From: an uncultured Dorea sp.
GTDB lineage: Bacteria > Bacillota > Clostridia > Lachnospirales > Lachnospiraceae
DNA: 19,790 nucleotides
Direction: 5' to 3'
Assembly: GCA_910578495.1 (NCBI GenBank)
Contig: CAJTRE010000039.1
Span: 1 to 19,790 of the forward strand
The notes below the pieces were generated by a model, which was not told the origin of the DNA, did no database searches, and saw nothing but the letters and a program-made list of their open reading frames with translations. Shown here one piece after another: positions 7,931-14,667 of this stretch (its first letter is position 1; every line of letters starts with the position of its first letter). A program made the translations under genes and the position numbers.

Positions 7931-8235
7931 CAGATATAGACAGAAAGGCTTGGAAGAGAACGAGTAATCATTCTTACACCCATACAGAAAGCAGCCGGGA
8001 GATGAGAGGCGCATGAAAGAGGGAATGATGAATACATCTCGGAGCTTCACACCGAACGCTGTAAAGGTCAGTAGGCTGTGACGTCAGGCACACGTTATCG
8101 TGCACAGACTGTAAAATGCAGTTGTAATAAGGCTGATGATAGCATGCAGGCATATAAAAGTATTGTCAGTGAATTAAGGTGGTACCGCGATAGATTTCGC
8201 CCTTATCTTTGTTAAGATAAGGGCGTTTATATTTT
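7931..8235 (+). promoter_or_regulatory. Tyrosine-specific T-box leader (tRNA-sensing riboswitch)
   Basis: A T-box leader binds uncharged tRNA and then favours an antiterminator over a terminator. The conserved T-box AAGGTGGTACCGCG is at 8176-8189. Its UGGU (8180-8183) would pair with ACCA of an acceptor end whose discriminator base is A, as in tRNA-Tyr. In Stem I the AGTA (7963-7966) and GAA (8030-8032) elements fit the loop-E motif, and the three bases after GAA are UAC (8033-8035), a tyrosine codon. A terminator closes the leader. The gene for tyrosyl-tRNA synthetase is second in the unit, which agrees with the specifier. Low charged tRNA-Tyr should turn on the whole unit. Confidence 0.93.
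8198..8235 (+). terminator. T-box leader terminator
   Basis: CGCCCTTATCTT (8198-8209) pairs perfectly with AAGATAAGGGCG (8214-8225) around a 4-nt loop, followed by TTTATATTTT (8226-8235). The 5' arm (CGCCCTT) is also the part that would pair with the T-box sequence, giving the mutually exclusive antiterminator. Confidence 0.92.
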
Positions 8236-8280
8236 ACGTGTGTTAATTATTTATTGAAAACGAAAGAAAGCAGGGAGAAT

Positions 8281-8898
8281 ATGGCTGAGGAGAAGAAAAG
8301 CAGCGCAGCACAACAAAAGATTATTGCAAATTATGAAAAGCAAAGAGACGAGTTTAAAGCTCAGGGGTATACAGAAAAGTCGGAAGTGGTTTCTGTAGTA
8401 AAAGCTAATATAATGGTGTTTGTTACTTCATTTCCAATTATGATTCTTGCGGTTGTATTGTGGATACTTGCGGACAGAGGTACGATGATGCTTGATATAA
8501 AAAGCTGGTGTCTCATGTTGGCTGTATTCTTTGTTACGGTATTTATCCATGAGATTTTGCATGGGGCAGGCTGGTGTTTAGGAAGTAAATATGGTTGGAA
8601 AAGCATACATATTGGTATGATGTGGGAATCTTTGACGCCATATTGTCACTGTAAGGAGCCGCTGTCTCCGGGGAAATATTTATTAGGGTGTCTTATACCG
8701 GGACTTATACTTGGAGTTGGTGTTTATGTTACGGCATTTATTACGGGAAGTGCATTTCTTTTGTGGATTAGTCTGTTGAATATAATAAGTGCAGGCGGCG
8801 ATTTGTTGATTGCATGGTATGGTCGGAAATATAAGACTGGATATATGTTGGATCATCCGACAGAATGTGGGTTTATTATTTTTGAAAATAAAAAGTAG
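8281..8898 (+). CDS. DUF3267-family membrane zincin metalloprotease
   Basis: The 205-residue protein has a polar N-terminus (1-40) and about four hydrophobic segments (43-63, 75-95, 132-155, 157-175). The HExxH zinc motif HEILH lies at 90-94 inside the second segment, and GGD (172-174) could supply the third ligand. This layout matches the DUF3267 putative zincin peptidases; substrates are unknown. The in-frame TTG at 8254 has no ribosome binding site, whereas AGGGAG (8272-8277) precedes ATG 8281 closely, so I use the ATG. It is the first gene after the tyrosine T-box and ends 31 nt before tyrS, so it should respond to tRNA-Tyr charging. That is an unusual position for a membrane protease gene. 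Confidence 0.85.
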   Translation: MAEEKKSSAAQQKIIANYEKQRDEFKAQGYTEKSEVVSVVKANIMVFVTSFPIMILAVVLWILADRGTMMLDIKSWCLMLAVFFVTVFIHEILHGAGWCLGSKYGWKSIHIGMMWESLTPYCHCKEPLSPGKYLLGCLIPGLILGVGVYVTAFITGSAFLLWISLLNIISAGGDLLIAWYGRKYKTGYMLDHPTECGFIIFENKK

Positions 8899-8929
8899 AA
8901 TGATAAAGCAAAGAAAAGGAGAAGAAAAC

Positions 8930-10153
8930 ATGGGAATTTATGAAGAATTACAGGCAAGAGGTTTGATTGCACAGGTAACAGACGAGGAAGAAATCAGAGA
9001 ATTGGTAAATGCAGGAAAGGCGACATTTTACATTGGATTTGATCCGACAGCGGACAGCCTTCATGTAGGACATTTTATGGCGCTTTGCTTAATGAAGCGT
9101 CTACAGGAAGCAGGAAATAAACCTATTGCGTTAATTGGAGGCGGTACAGGATATATCGGCGATCCGTCTGGAAGAAGCGATATGCGTTCTATGATGACGC
9201 CGGAGATGATTCAGCATAACTGTGACTGTTTTAAAAAGCAGATGAGTAAGTTTATTGACTTTTCTGATGATAAGGCATTGATGGTAAATAATGCGGATTG
9301 GTTATTAGATCTTAATTACGTGGAGCTGTTACGAGAAGTTGGACCACACTTCTCTGTGAACCGTATGCTTACGGCAGAGTGTTACAAGCAGAGAATGGAG
9401 AAAGGTCTTAGTTTCCTTGAGTTTAACTACATGATTATGCAGAGCTATGACTTCTATATGTTATTCCAAAAATACGGCTGTAACTTACAATTTGGAGGAG
9501 ACGACCAGTGGAGCAATATGCTTGGCGGTACAGAGCTTATTCGGCGTAAACTCGGGAAGAATGCAAGCGCCATGACGATTACGCTGCTCCTTAACTCTGA
9601 AGGAAAGAAGATGGGCAAAACGCAAAGTGGAGCAGTTTGGCTTGATCCATGTAAGACTTCACCATTTGAGTTCTACCAATATTGGAGAAATGTAGCAGAC
9701 GCAGACGTTCTGAAATGTATTCGTATGCTTACATTCCTTCCGTTAGAGGAAATCGACAAAATGGATTCATGGGAGGGCGCGCAGCTTAATACTGCAAAAG
9801 AAATTCTGGCTTATGAGCTTACGAAATTAGTGCACAGCGAAGAAGAAGCGCAGAAAGCACAGGAGGCCGCAAGAGCGCTATTCAGTCAAGGAGCGGCGGC
9901 AAATATGCCGACGACAGAATTGACGGAGGATGATCTGGAAAACGGTGCCATTGATATTTTAACCATGCTTATAAAAGCAGAACTCGTTCCGTCTAAGTCT
10001 GAGGCCCGCCGTGCGGTGCAGCAGGGAGGCGTAGCTGTTGACGGAGAGAAAGTGACGGATATTCATGCAGAATTTACAAAAGAGGCTCTTGGCGGGGAAG
10101 GTGTCGTAGTGAAGAAAGGAAAGAAGAATTTCCGGAAAGTTGTAATGGAGTAA
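8930..10153 (+). CDS. tyrS: Tyrosyl-tRNA synthetase
   Basis: This cytoplasmic class I synthetase charges tRNA-Tyr with tyrosine. The 407-residue protein shows FYIGFDPTADSLHVGH (33-48), with HVGH as the HIGH motif. It also shows GGGTGYIGDPSGR (70-82), the tyrosine and tRNA region QFGGDDQWSNM (187-197), and KMGKT (227-231) as the KMSKS motif. A C-terminal S4 RNA-binding domain spans about 345-407. AAAAGGAGA (8914-8922) lies 7 nt before ATG 8930; the frame is open further upstream to 8810, but that stretch overlaps the preceding gene and lacks start signals. Its control by the upstream tyrosine T-box is standard for the gene. The unusual feature is the DUF3267 gene between leader and tyrS. Confidence 0.98.
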   Translation: MGIYEELQARGLIAQVTDEEEIRELVNAGKATFYIGFDPTADSLHVGHFMALCLMKRLQEAGNKPIALIGGGTGYIGDPSGRSDMRSMMTPEMIQHNCDCFKKQMSKFIDFSDDKALMVNNADWLLDLNYVELLREVGPHFSVNRMLTAECYKQRMEKGLSFLEFNYMIMQSYDFYMLFQKYGCNLQFGGDDQWSNMLGGTELIRRKLGKNASAMTITLLLNSEGKKMGKTQSGAVWLDPCKTSPFEFYQYWRNVADADVLKCIRMLTFLPLEEIDKMDSWEGAQLNTAKEILAYELTKLVHSEEEAQKAQEAARALFSQGAAANMPTTELTEDDLENGAIDILTMLIKAELVPSKSEARRAVQQGGVAVDGEKVTDIHAEFTKEALGGEGVVVKKGKKNFRKVVME

Positions 10154-10200
10154 ACAACGCAGGAATAGAAATGTATGGAACGGCGCAGTAGGTGAGAGAT

Positions 10201-11025
10201 TTGAAGAGAATAAAATATATTACCGCAGCGTTAATTTGTATCAGTGGTCTGGTGTCAGGAGGTACGTATTTAGCCGGAAAGAATCAGCCGGAGAAATCAA
10301 AAGAAATTGCTGGGCAGGTGAAAAAAGAAGAAACGTCTGAAAAATCGGCAACGTATATATTGGCAGATGTGGTTCACATAGAACCTGGTGAGATTATAGA
10401 ATCTAAGCATATTGACAGAAAAAATCCACAGCGGTATTTTACAGTTCAAAAAATCAGTGATGAGATTTTTGAAACGATTCGTGGCAAGTCTTATACAGAA
10501 AATGAACAGATAGGTCTTGATGATCTGCGTTATTTGAAGGTTCTTCATTATAATTACGAGCATCAGATTCAGGTAGGAGAACTTATTGTAAATAAAACCA
10601 TTGCCGAGGATTGTAAAAATATTTTTCAAGAGCTTTTTGCAGAAGAATATGAGATTCATTCCATATACCTGATGGATAAATTCTGGGTAGGAAATGGTGT
10701 GGATTCCGATACGAAATCTATTGAGAATAATAACACGTCCGCATTTAATTACCGCGTGGTTCCGGGAACTGCACATTTGTCCAATCATGCAAAAGGCAGA
10801 GCGATTGACCTGAATCCCCTTCAAAATCCGTATGTGGCTTATCAAAGTGATGGAACTTTTAAGCAGTATTATAAAGATATGGAGAAGTATCTCGACAGAA
10901 ATTCCGGAGAAGCACATATGGTTACCCATGAAGATACGGCATATAGAATATTTACGAAATATGGATTTACATGGGGCGGTGATTGGGTGAATTCCAAGGA
11001 CTATCAGCATTTTGAGAAGAAATAA
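10201..11025 (+). CDS. M15-type D-Ala-D-Ala carboxypeptidase-like exported protein
   Basis: The 274-residue product has a basic N-terminus and one hydrophobic segment (about 6-25) without a lipobox, so it is probably anchored in or exported through the membrane. A low-complexity Lys/Glu linker follows. The C-terminal domain has the VanY/M15 zinc pattern: SNHAKGRAIDLNP (194-206, His196 and Asp203) and DYQHFE (267-272, Asp267 and His270). Proteins of this type cleave peptidoglycan stem peptides; the exact bond cannot be read here. I favour a TTG start at 10201 because AGGTGA (10190-10195) lies 5 nt upstream; GTG 10192 is in frame but would itself lie inside that site. It starts 47 nt after tyrS with no terminator between them, so it may belong to the T-box unit. 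Confidence 0.85.
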   Translation: MKRIKYITAALICISGLVSGGTYLAGKNQPEKSKEIAGQVKKEETSEKSATYILADVVHIEPGEIIESKHIDRKNPQRYFTVQKISDEIFETIRGKSYTENEQIGLDDLRYLKVLHYNYEHQIQVGELIVNKTIAEDCKNIFQELFAEEYEIHSIYLMDKFWVGNGVDSDTKSIENNNTSAFNYRVVPGTAHLSNHAKGRAIDLNPLQNPYVAYQSDGTFKQYYKDMEKYLDRNSGEAHMVTHEDTAYRIFTKYGFTWGGDWVNSKDYQHFEKK

Positions 11026-11030
11026 AGGAT

Positions 11031-11075
11031 ATAAAGTAAGAGACTGCAATGAAAAGGCGCAGTCTCTTACTTTAT
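11031..11075. terminator. Perfect bidirectional terminator between convergent genes
   Basis: The 17-nt arms 11031-11047 and 11059-11075 (ATAAAGTAAGAGACTGC and its exact complement) pair without mismatch around an 11-nt loop. The arm ends give T-rich 3' sides on both strands. It ends the tyrS/M15 unit on the plus strand and the amylase gene on the minus strand. Confidence 0.92.
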
Positions 11076-11083
11076 AGAAAAGA

Positions 11084-12394
11084 TTAATTCATTTTAATGT
11101 AAGAGACACTGTAAGGAGGCAGATTTAATTGCCCCTCTAGTTTTACTTCCTGTCCGGTGATAAGGTCAGCGCCCTCGCCAAGAAGTTCTTGGTGACAGGC
11201 GGTATAAGGATAATCCGCGGCATTTACGGCAACGATGATCCGCTCGTTAGCAGAGCAACGCTCGAATACTAACTGATGGTTCTGGATTACAATATTTTTG
11301 TAATCGCCGTTGCAGAGTGCGTCACTGTTTTCGCGGATGGAAATTAATTTTTTAATAAAGTCTGTCAGTTCGTTTGGCTCTGGTTCTTCAAAGCATGGGC
11401 GCAGTGCATAATCGTTATCCGGCGCCTTTTCGCCCGGCTGGGTCCATTCGCTTCCGTAATACAGACAAGGAACACCCGGCATACCAAAGAGCATTCCATA
11501 GGCAAGTGGAATATGTTCTTTATTTGTAAGAATACTTGCGAGACGGGTAACATCATGATTATCAGCAAAGGTCATTAAATGTTTGCCGCGGTAAATGCAC
11601 CACTGGTCAGCGCCAAACTGTCGGTGAAGAGAGTGTGCAATCTCAAACATATTCATGCAGTTAAAACTTGAAAACAATCCTTTGTAACATTCATAGTTCG
11701 TACAACTGTGAAGCATTTCATCGTTGACAATGATATTGTAGTCGCCGAATAATACTTCTCCTATTAATGCGAAATCAGATTTTAATTTCTGGGTGTAGGA
11801 GCGCAGGCGTTTCATAAAGTCATGGTCTAAGCTGTACGCAACATCCAGACGAAGCCCGTCTATGTCAAAGGTTTCTATCCAGAATTTTACACATTCTAAT
11901 AAATAATCTGCGACGGCAGGATTTTGAAGATTTAACTTCACTAATTCAAAATGTCCTTCCCATCCCTCATACCAGAATCCATCGTTGTAGCAGCTATTTC
12001 CATCAAAACTAATATGGAACCAGTCTTTGTATGGAGAGTCCCAGCATTTTTCCTGAACATCTTTAAATGCCCAGAATCCACGTCCTACATGATTAAATAC
12101 ACCATCCAGCACGATTTTCACACCATTTTCGTGGAGAGACTTACATACATCTGCAAAATCTTCATTTGTACCAAGCCGGCAGTCGATGGATTTAAAATCT
12201 CTCGTATCGTAACCATGATTATCAGATTCAAAGATAGGATTCAGAAGAATAGATGTAACCCCAAGTTCTCCAAGGTATTCTGACCAGTCGATTAATTTGC
12301 GGATGCGGGATACACATACACCGTCGTTGTGAAGCGGTGCACCGCAGAAACCAATTGGATATATTTGATAAAATACTCCGTTATAAGCCCACAT
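11084..12394 (-). CDS. Cytoplasmic GH13 alpha-amylase-family glycoside hydrolase
   Basis: The 436-residue protein is a compact GH13 (beta/alpha)8 enzyme with a short C-terminal beta domain and no signal peptide, so it should act inside the cell on imported maltodextrins or related alpha-glucans. All four GH13 regions are visible: DGVFNHVG (97-104), GLRLDVAYS (180-188, nucleophile Asp184), IGEVLFG (211-217, acid/base Glu213) and FADNHDVTR (276-284, transition-state Asp281). The overall form resembles cyclomaltodextrinase or maltogenic-amylase relatives without their N-terminal domain; the exact subfamily and substrate are not decided. GAGAGG (plus-strand 12402-12407) lies 7 nt before the ATG. 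A TATAAT on the minus strand (12469-12474) is a possible -10 box, without a good -35. It is a single gene, convergent with the tyrS unit. Confidence 0.93.
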   Translation of the reverse strand: MWAYNGVFYQIYPIGFCGAPLHNDGVCVSRIRKLIDWSEYLGELGVTSILLNPIFESDNHGYDTRDFKSIDCRLGTNEDFADVCKSLHENGVKIVLDGVFNHVGRGFWAFKDVQEKCWDSPYKDWFHISFDGNSCYNDGFWYEGWEGHFELVKLNLQNPAVADYLLECVKFWIETFDIDGLRLDVAYSLDHDFMKRLRSYTQKLKSDFALIGEVLFGDYNIIVNDEMLHSCTNYECYKGLFSSFNCMNMFEIAHSLHRQFGADQWCIYRGKHLMTFADNHDVTRLASILTNKEHIPLAYGMLFGMPGVPCLYYGSEWTQPGEKAPDNDYALRPCFEEPEPNELTDFIKKLISIRENSDALCNGDYKNIVIQNHQLVFERCSANERIIVAVNAADYPYTACHQELLGEGADLITGQEVKLEGQLNLPPYSVSYIKMN

Positions 12395-12518
12395 AATAAA
12401 ACCTCTCTTTTTTGTTTGTTATAATTTAGTATATTTTGCCCGGATGTCTGAATAAACAAGTATAATTTATTATAGCAAATAAAAAGAAAAAGTTCTAGCG
12501 GATTTAACAGATATTGTA

Positions 12519-12547
12519 TTGTAAAATAACTAAAAGTATAGTAATAT
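12519..12547 (+). promoter_or_regulatory. Promoter of the BlaI/M56 operon
   Basis: A TTGTAA -35 box (12519-12524) and a TAATAT -10 box (12542-12547) are spaced by exactly 17 bp, with a start expected near 12554. The spacer contains the candidate BlaI operator, the arrangement expected for autorepression. Confidence 0.6.
12529..12542. promoter_or_regulatory. Candidate BlaI-type operator 1
   Basis: ACTAAAAGTATAGT has the outer dyad ACTA-N6-TAGT, the same geometry as the MecI/BlaI operator core ACTACATATGTAGT as I recall it. It lies between the -35 and -10 boxes of the repressor's own promoter. A nearly identical sequence recurs at 14397-14410 before the peptide unit. Confidence 0.5.
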
Positions 12548-12582
12548 AAATGTATAGACAATAGAGAAAGGGTGATTTAATA

Positions 12583-13008
12583 GTGAAAGAATTTGTTAAG
12601 GAAGAGGAACGTAATTTAAGTACGTGCGAATCAATCATTATGAAAGCAATCTGGGATAAGGGTGAAGATATCTCAATTTCTGAGTTGATTGAAGTGTTAA
12701 AGAAGAAATACAACAAAGATTATAAGAGGACGACGGTTGTGACGTTTATCTTGAATCTCTCAGCAAAAGGGTTTGCCAGACGGTATAGGAGTGGAAGATA
12801 TGTATATGTTCATGCTTTGAAAAGTGAAGAGGAGTATAAGCAAAAGCTCTTAAATGACTACACAGATTTCTGGTATCAGGGGGAGGCGGAAAAGGTAATG
12901 GCGGCGCTTATTAATTCCAGAGAGATGTCTCCGGAGATGGTACAAAAGATGAGGGGAATGATAGATGAATTGGACGGATTGGATAGGTTGGACGAATTGG
13001 ACGGTTAG
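12583..13008 (+). CDS. BlaI/MecI/CopY-family transcriptional repressor
   Basis: The 141-residue protein matches the BlaI family in length. It has an N-terminal winged helix (about 10-80; ESIIMKAIWDKGEDISISEL, then KRTTVVTFILNLSAKGFARR) and a C-terminal dimerisation region. Such repressors bind promoters as dimers and are inactivated when a partner M56 membrane protease is triggered. The start is GTG 12583 with AAAGGGTGAT (12567-12576) upstream. Its C-terminus is a D-x-L repeat (ELDGLDRLDELDG) encoded by a 9-nt tandem repeat that overlaps the start of the M56 gene by 44 nt, which implies translational coupling. The likely targets are its own promoter and the promoter before the peptide unit. 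Confidence 0.9.
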   Translation: MKEFVKEEERNLSTCESIIMKAIWDKGEDISISELIEVLKKKYNKDYKRTTVVTFILNLSAKGFARRYRSGRYVYVHALKSEEEYKQKLLNDYTDFWYQGEAEKVMAALINSREMSPEMVQKMRGMIDELDGLDRLDELDG

Positions 13009-13426
13009 AATTGTTTGTTGTTTGTTTTTGACTTCTTTGACAGGAAGTGTGTTGTTTGTTTTTTGGTACATGATAGGACGTTTGTTGGAGAAAGCAGGAT
13101 TTGTAAATATTCTGTATGCTTTTATGAAACTGATAATGCTCTTTTATGCAGTACCGATATTGTATATTGCAATGAGCCGGCTGGACTTTGAATACGGAAT
13201 ATATAGAGGAGATTTATTTTGGTATACGGAGACAATTATTATCGTATGTGATGTTCTGCTTCTGTTATGGGCTGTCGGAGCATGTTGTATCTTGTATCAG
13301 CAATTGCGTTTGATGTATCGGAGCAGACAAGTGTATAAAGAAAGTTTTGTCTGTGATCAGAATAAAGGAGAGCTGTTTCAGAAGATAAAATGGATATGGG
13401 GATACGGGAGAACAACGTTGTGTTAG
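12965..13426 (+). CDS. M56 (BlaR1-like) sensor protease, N-terminal membrane part, frameshifted
   Basis: This 153-codon frame encodes the first part of a BlaR1/MecR1-type protein: a Trp-rich N-terminus and about three membrane segments (13-37, 48-70, 86-110), then the start of the cytosolic region. GAGGGG (12953-12958) precedes ATG 12965, which lies inside blaI. The frame ends in a few unrelated residues (WIWGYGRTTLC) and a stop at 13424-13426. The correct continuation is in the -1 frame from 13390. The shift lies at AAAA (13387-13390); one more A there would rejoin the halves as K-I-K-M-D-M-G-I-R. So this is a broken gene, a strain-level or sequencing one-base deletion, or less likely a programmed slip. 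Without rejoining, the product has no protease site. Confidence 0.8.
   Translation: MNWTDWIGWTNWTVRIVCCLFLTSLTGSVLFVFWYMIGRLLEKAGFVNILYAFMKLIMLFYAVPILYIAMSRLDFEYGIYRGDLFWYTETIIIVCDVLLLLWAVGACCILYQQLRLMYRSRQVYKESFVCDQNKGELFQKIKWIWGYGRTTLC
12967..13002 (+). repeat. Four 9-nt tandem repeats coding in two frames
   Basis: Units GAATTGGAC, GGATTGGAT, AGGTTGGAC and GAATTGGAC follow without gaps. In the BlaI frame they give the D-x-L repeat; in the M56 frame they give N-W-T, D-W-I, G-W-T, N-W-T right after its start codon. Because 9 is a multiple of 3, gain or loss of a unit keeps both proteins in frame. Confidence 0.85.
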
Positions 13427-14355
13427 CACAGTCTTATTGTATGCCGACGCCGGTATTATGGGGAATTCGGCGGCCTACGGTAATATTGCCTGTACAGGAA
13501 TATTCTGATGAAGAATTGAAAGTGATTTTTGTTCATGAACTGACTCACTATAAGAACAATGATATTTTATGGAGAAGAATTGTGGCTGTACTGATAGGAA
13601 TACATTTCTTTAATCCTCTTGTTTGGAAGTTACATAAATTGCTCAGGAAATGGAGTGAGTACACATGTGATTTTGAAGCATATGAGGCGGCAGGCGGGAT
13701 GAAACACTATTTTGGCACGATTCTCCAGATGCAGATAAAAATGAGTGGATTATCTTCGTATTTTACGGCAACATTGAATGAGAATGAAGATGAATTAGTA
13801 GAAAGGATAGAAAAGATGAAGATACAAAAGATGATAAAAAAGCGTTCTGCATGGAAGGCAGTTGTAATATGTATGGGCATGATGGCAGGAAGTTCTATGA
13901 CGGTGTTTGCTGCATCAGAGGGTTTGGCAGAGGTGTATCATATGGCATATGAGGCAACAGATGTCGAAATAGAGCTCGAGCCGTCTCCGGAACTGCCTAT
14001 ATATAGAGAGGAAGGAAAAACAGAAGGAATTATAGAGGAGGTTGGAGAAGTCGATGCGGTATCCCGCAGCAGAAGTAATTTTAAATGGACAGTTGGAAAT
14101 GGTGTCAGGAAAACTACGGATGGTTTTAGCGCCAAGTCGGGAGGGAGCATTATAGTAGTAGTGGAAGAGGCAATACCGGCGGATAGGGCAATCCGTGTTG
14201 GGATTATTGAACCGGGTGGAGCGAGGCAGTATGTATCAGTGAAAGGAGGGGTATACAAGAAATTTTCGTTGGCCAAGTCGGGGACCTATAAGGTATATGT
14301 GGAGAACAATAGCGGAGTGAAAGTTACTGTAGATGGAAGTTATAATGTGCAATAA
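13390..14355 (+). CDS. M56 (BlaR1-like) sensor protease, catalytic and extracellular part, frameshifted
   Basis: The 321-residue frame carries the M56 catalytic domain: RRPTVILPVQEYSDEELK (27-44), zinc motif HELTH (49-53), FNPLVW (74-79) and SEYTCDFEAY (89-98) with the probable third ligand. A further membrane segment lies at about 157-176, followed by an extracellular segment (about 178-321) that is not a penicillin-binding domain. Residues about 215-321 look beta-rich (GGSIIVVVEE, SGTYKVYVENNSGVKVTVDG). In the BlaR1 model the outer domain senses a ligand and the protease then inactivates the repressor. What this one senses is unknown. Its only local start, ATG 13390, has AAGGAGAG 17 nt upstream, a poor distance, so independent translation is doubtful. 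It should be read together with the upstream fragment. Confidence 0.82.
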   Translation: MDMGIRENNVVLAQSYCMPTPVLWGIRRPTVILPVQEYSDEELKVIFVHELTHYKNNDILWRRIVAVLIGIHFFNPLVWKLHKLLRKWSEYTCDFEAYEAAGGMKHYFGTILQMQIKMSGLSSYFTATLNENEDELVERIEKMKIQKMIKKRSAWKAVVICMGMMAGSSMTVFAASEGLAEVYHMAYEATDVEIELEPSPELPIYREEGKTEGIIEEVGEVDAVSRSRSNFKWTVGNGVRKTTDGFSAKSGGSIIVVVEEAIPADRAIRVGIIEPGGARQYVSVKGGVYKKFSLAKSGTYKVYVENNSGVKVTVDGSYNVQ

Positions 14356-14358
14356 AGT

Positions 14359-14380
14359 TATGGGGACGCAAGTCCCCATA
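14359..14380 (+). terminator. GCAA-tetraloop hairpin after the M56 gene
   Basis: TATGGGGAC (14359-14367) and GTCCCCATA (14372-14380) form a perfect 9-bp stem closed by a GCAA tetraloop, 4 nt after the M56 stop codon. The following sequence is TAAAAG, not a T-run, so it may be a weak terminator, a processing site or a 3'-end stabiliser. Confidence 0.55.
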
Positions 14381-14396
14381 TAAAAGAATTAAAACG

Positions 14397-14410
14397 ACTA
14401 AAAATATAGA
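14397..14410. promoter_or_regulatory. Candidate BlaI-type operator 2, before the peptide unit
   Basis: ACTAAAAATATAGA matches operator 1 (12529-12542) at 12 of 14 positions, the first 13 differing by only one base. It also sits in a wider dyad, GACTA (14396-14400) and TAGTC (14415-14419). A weak promoter, TTAAAA (14389-14394) and TAAATA (14411-14416), overlaps it. This suggests that the peptide-transporter unit is under the same repressor. Confidence 0.45.
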
Positions 14411-14437
14411 TAAATAGTCTATGGAGGTACAGAAGAG

Positions 14438-14653
14438 ATGAAAAAAGAAGAGTATAAAGTGGGAACATCATTAAAGGCTTGGAGAGAAAATAATACGCAG
14501 TCTTTAACATTTATCGTAACAGCAGATTGCTTTTAAAGCAAAAGTGTCTTTCTGTTACATTAGAACAGATTAAGCAAATTAATTGATAAAAGCCATGAAA
14601 CAATTTGTTTTTTACATAAAAGTAACCAGTTAATATTGAAAGAATTATTGTAA
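14438..14653 (+). pseudogene. Remnant of a radical-SAM RiPP maturase with internal deletion
   Basis: ATG 14438, preceded by GGAGG (14423-14427), opens a 32-codon frame that begins MKKEEYKVGTSLKAW and ends SLTFIVTADCF. The block TFIVTxDC is the usual lead-in to the CxxxCxxC cluster of SPASM-type peptide maturases (normally followed by N/Q-L-R-C-K-Y-C-Y), but a stop falls right after it. Downstream, coding-like text continues: KCLSVTLEQIKQI in another frame (14542-14580), then DKSHETICFLHKSNQLILK (from 14585) in the first frame, ending in TAA 14651 just before the peptide gene's ribosome binding site. I read this as both ends of one gene with several hundred central codons deleted plus a one-base shift near 14584. 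The family is probably the CXXX-repeat-target maturases. The radical-SAM cluster is absent, so no enzyme activity is possible. Confidence 0.7.
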
Positions 14654-14667
14654 AGAAGGAGGATGTT

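Noticed and set aside
8810..8929. Upstream extension of tyrS
   Set aside because: The extra 40 codons overlap the DUF3267 gene, lack start signals, and are not part of TyrRS; the ATG at 8930 has a good ribosome binding site.
10297..11049. 250-codon open frame on the minus strand opposite the M15 peptidase
   Set aside because: It is antisense to a gene with clear M15 motifs, has no ribosome binding site that I can see, and its Ile/Leu/Phe-rich composition is the complement of AT-rich coding sequence.
13364..13392. Firm call of programmed -1 frameshifting in the M56 gene
   Set aside because: AAAA is only a minimal slip site, the upstream purine-rich element is too far away, and no clear downstream hairpin was found; a one-base deletion is simpler.
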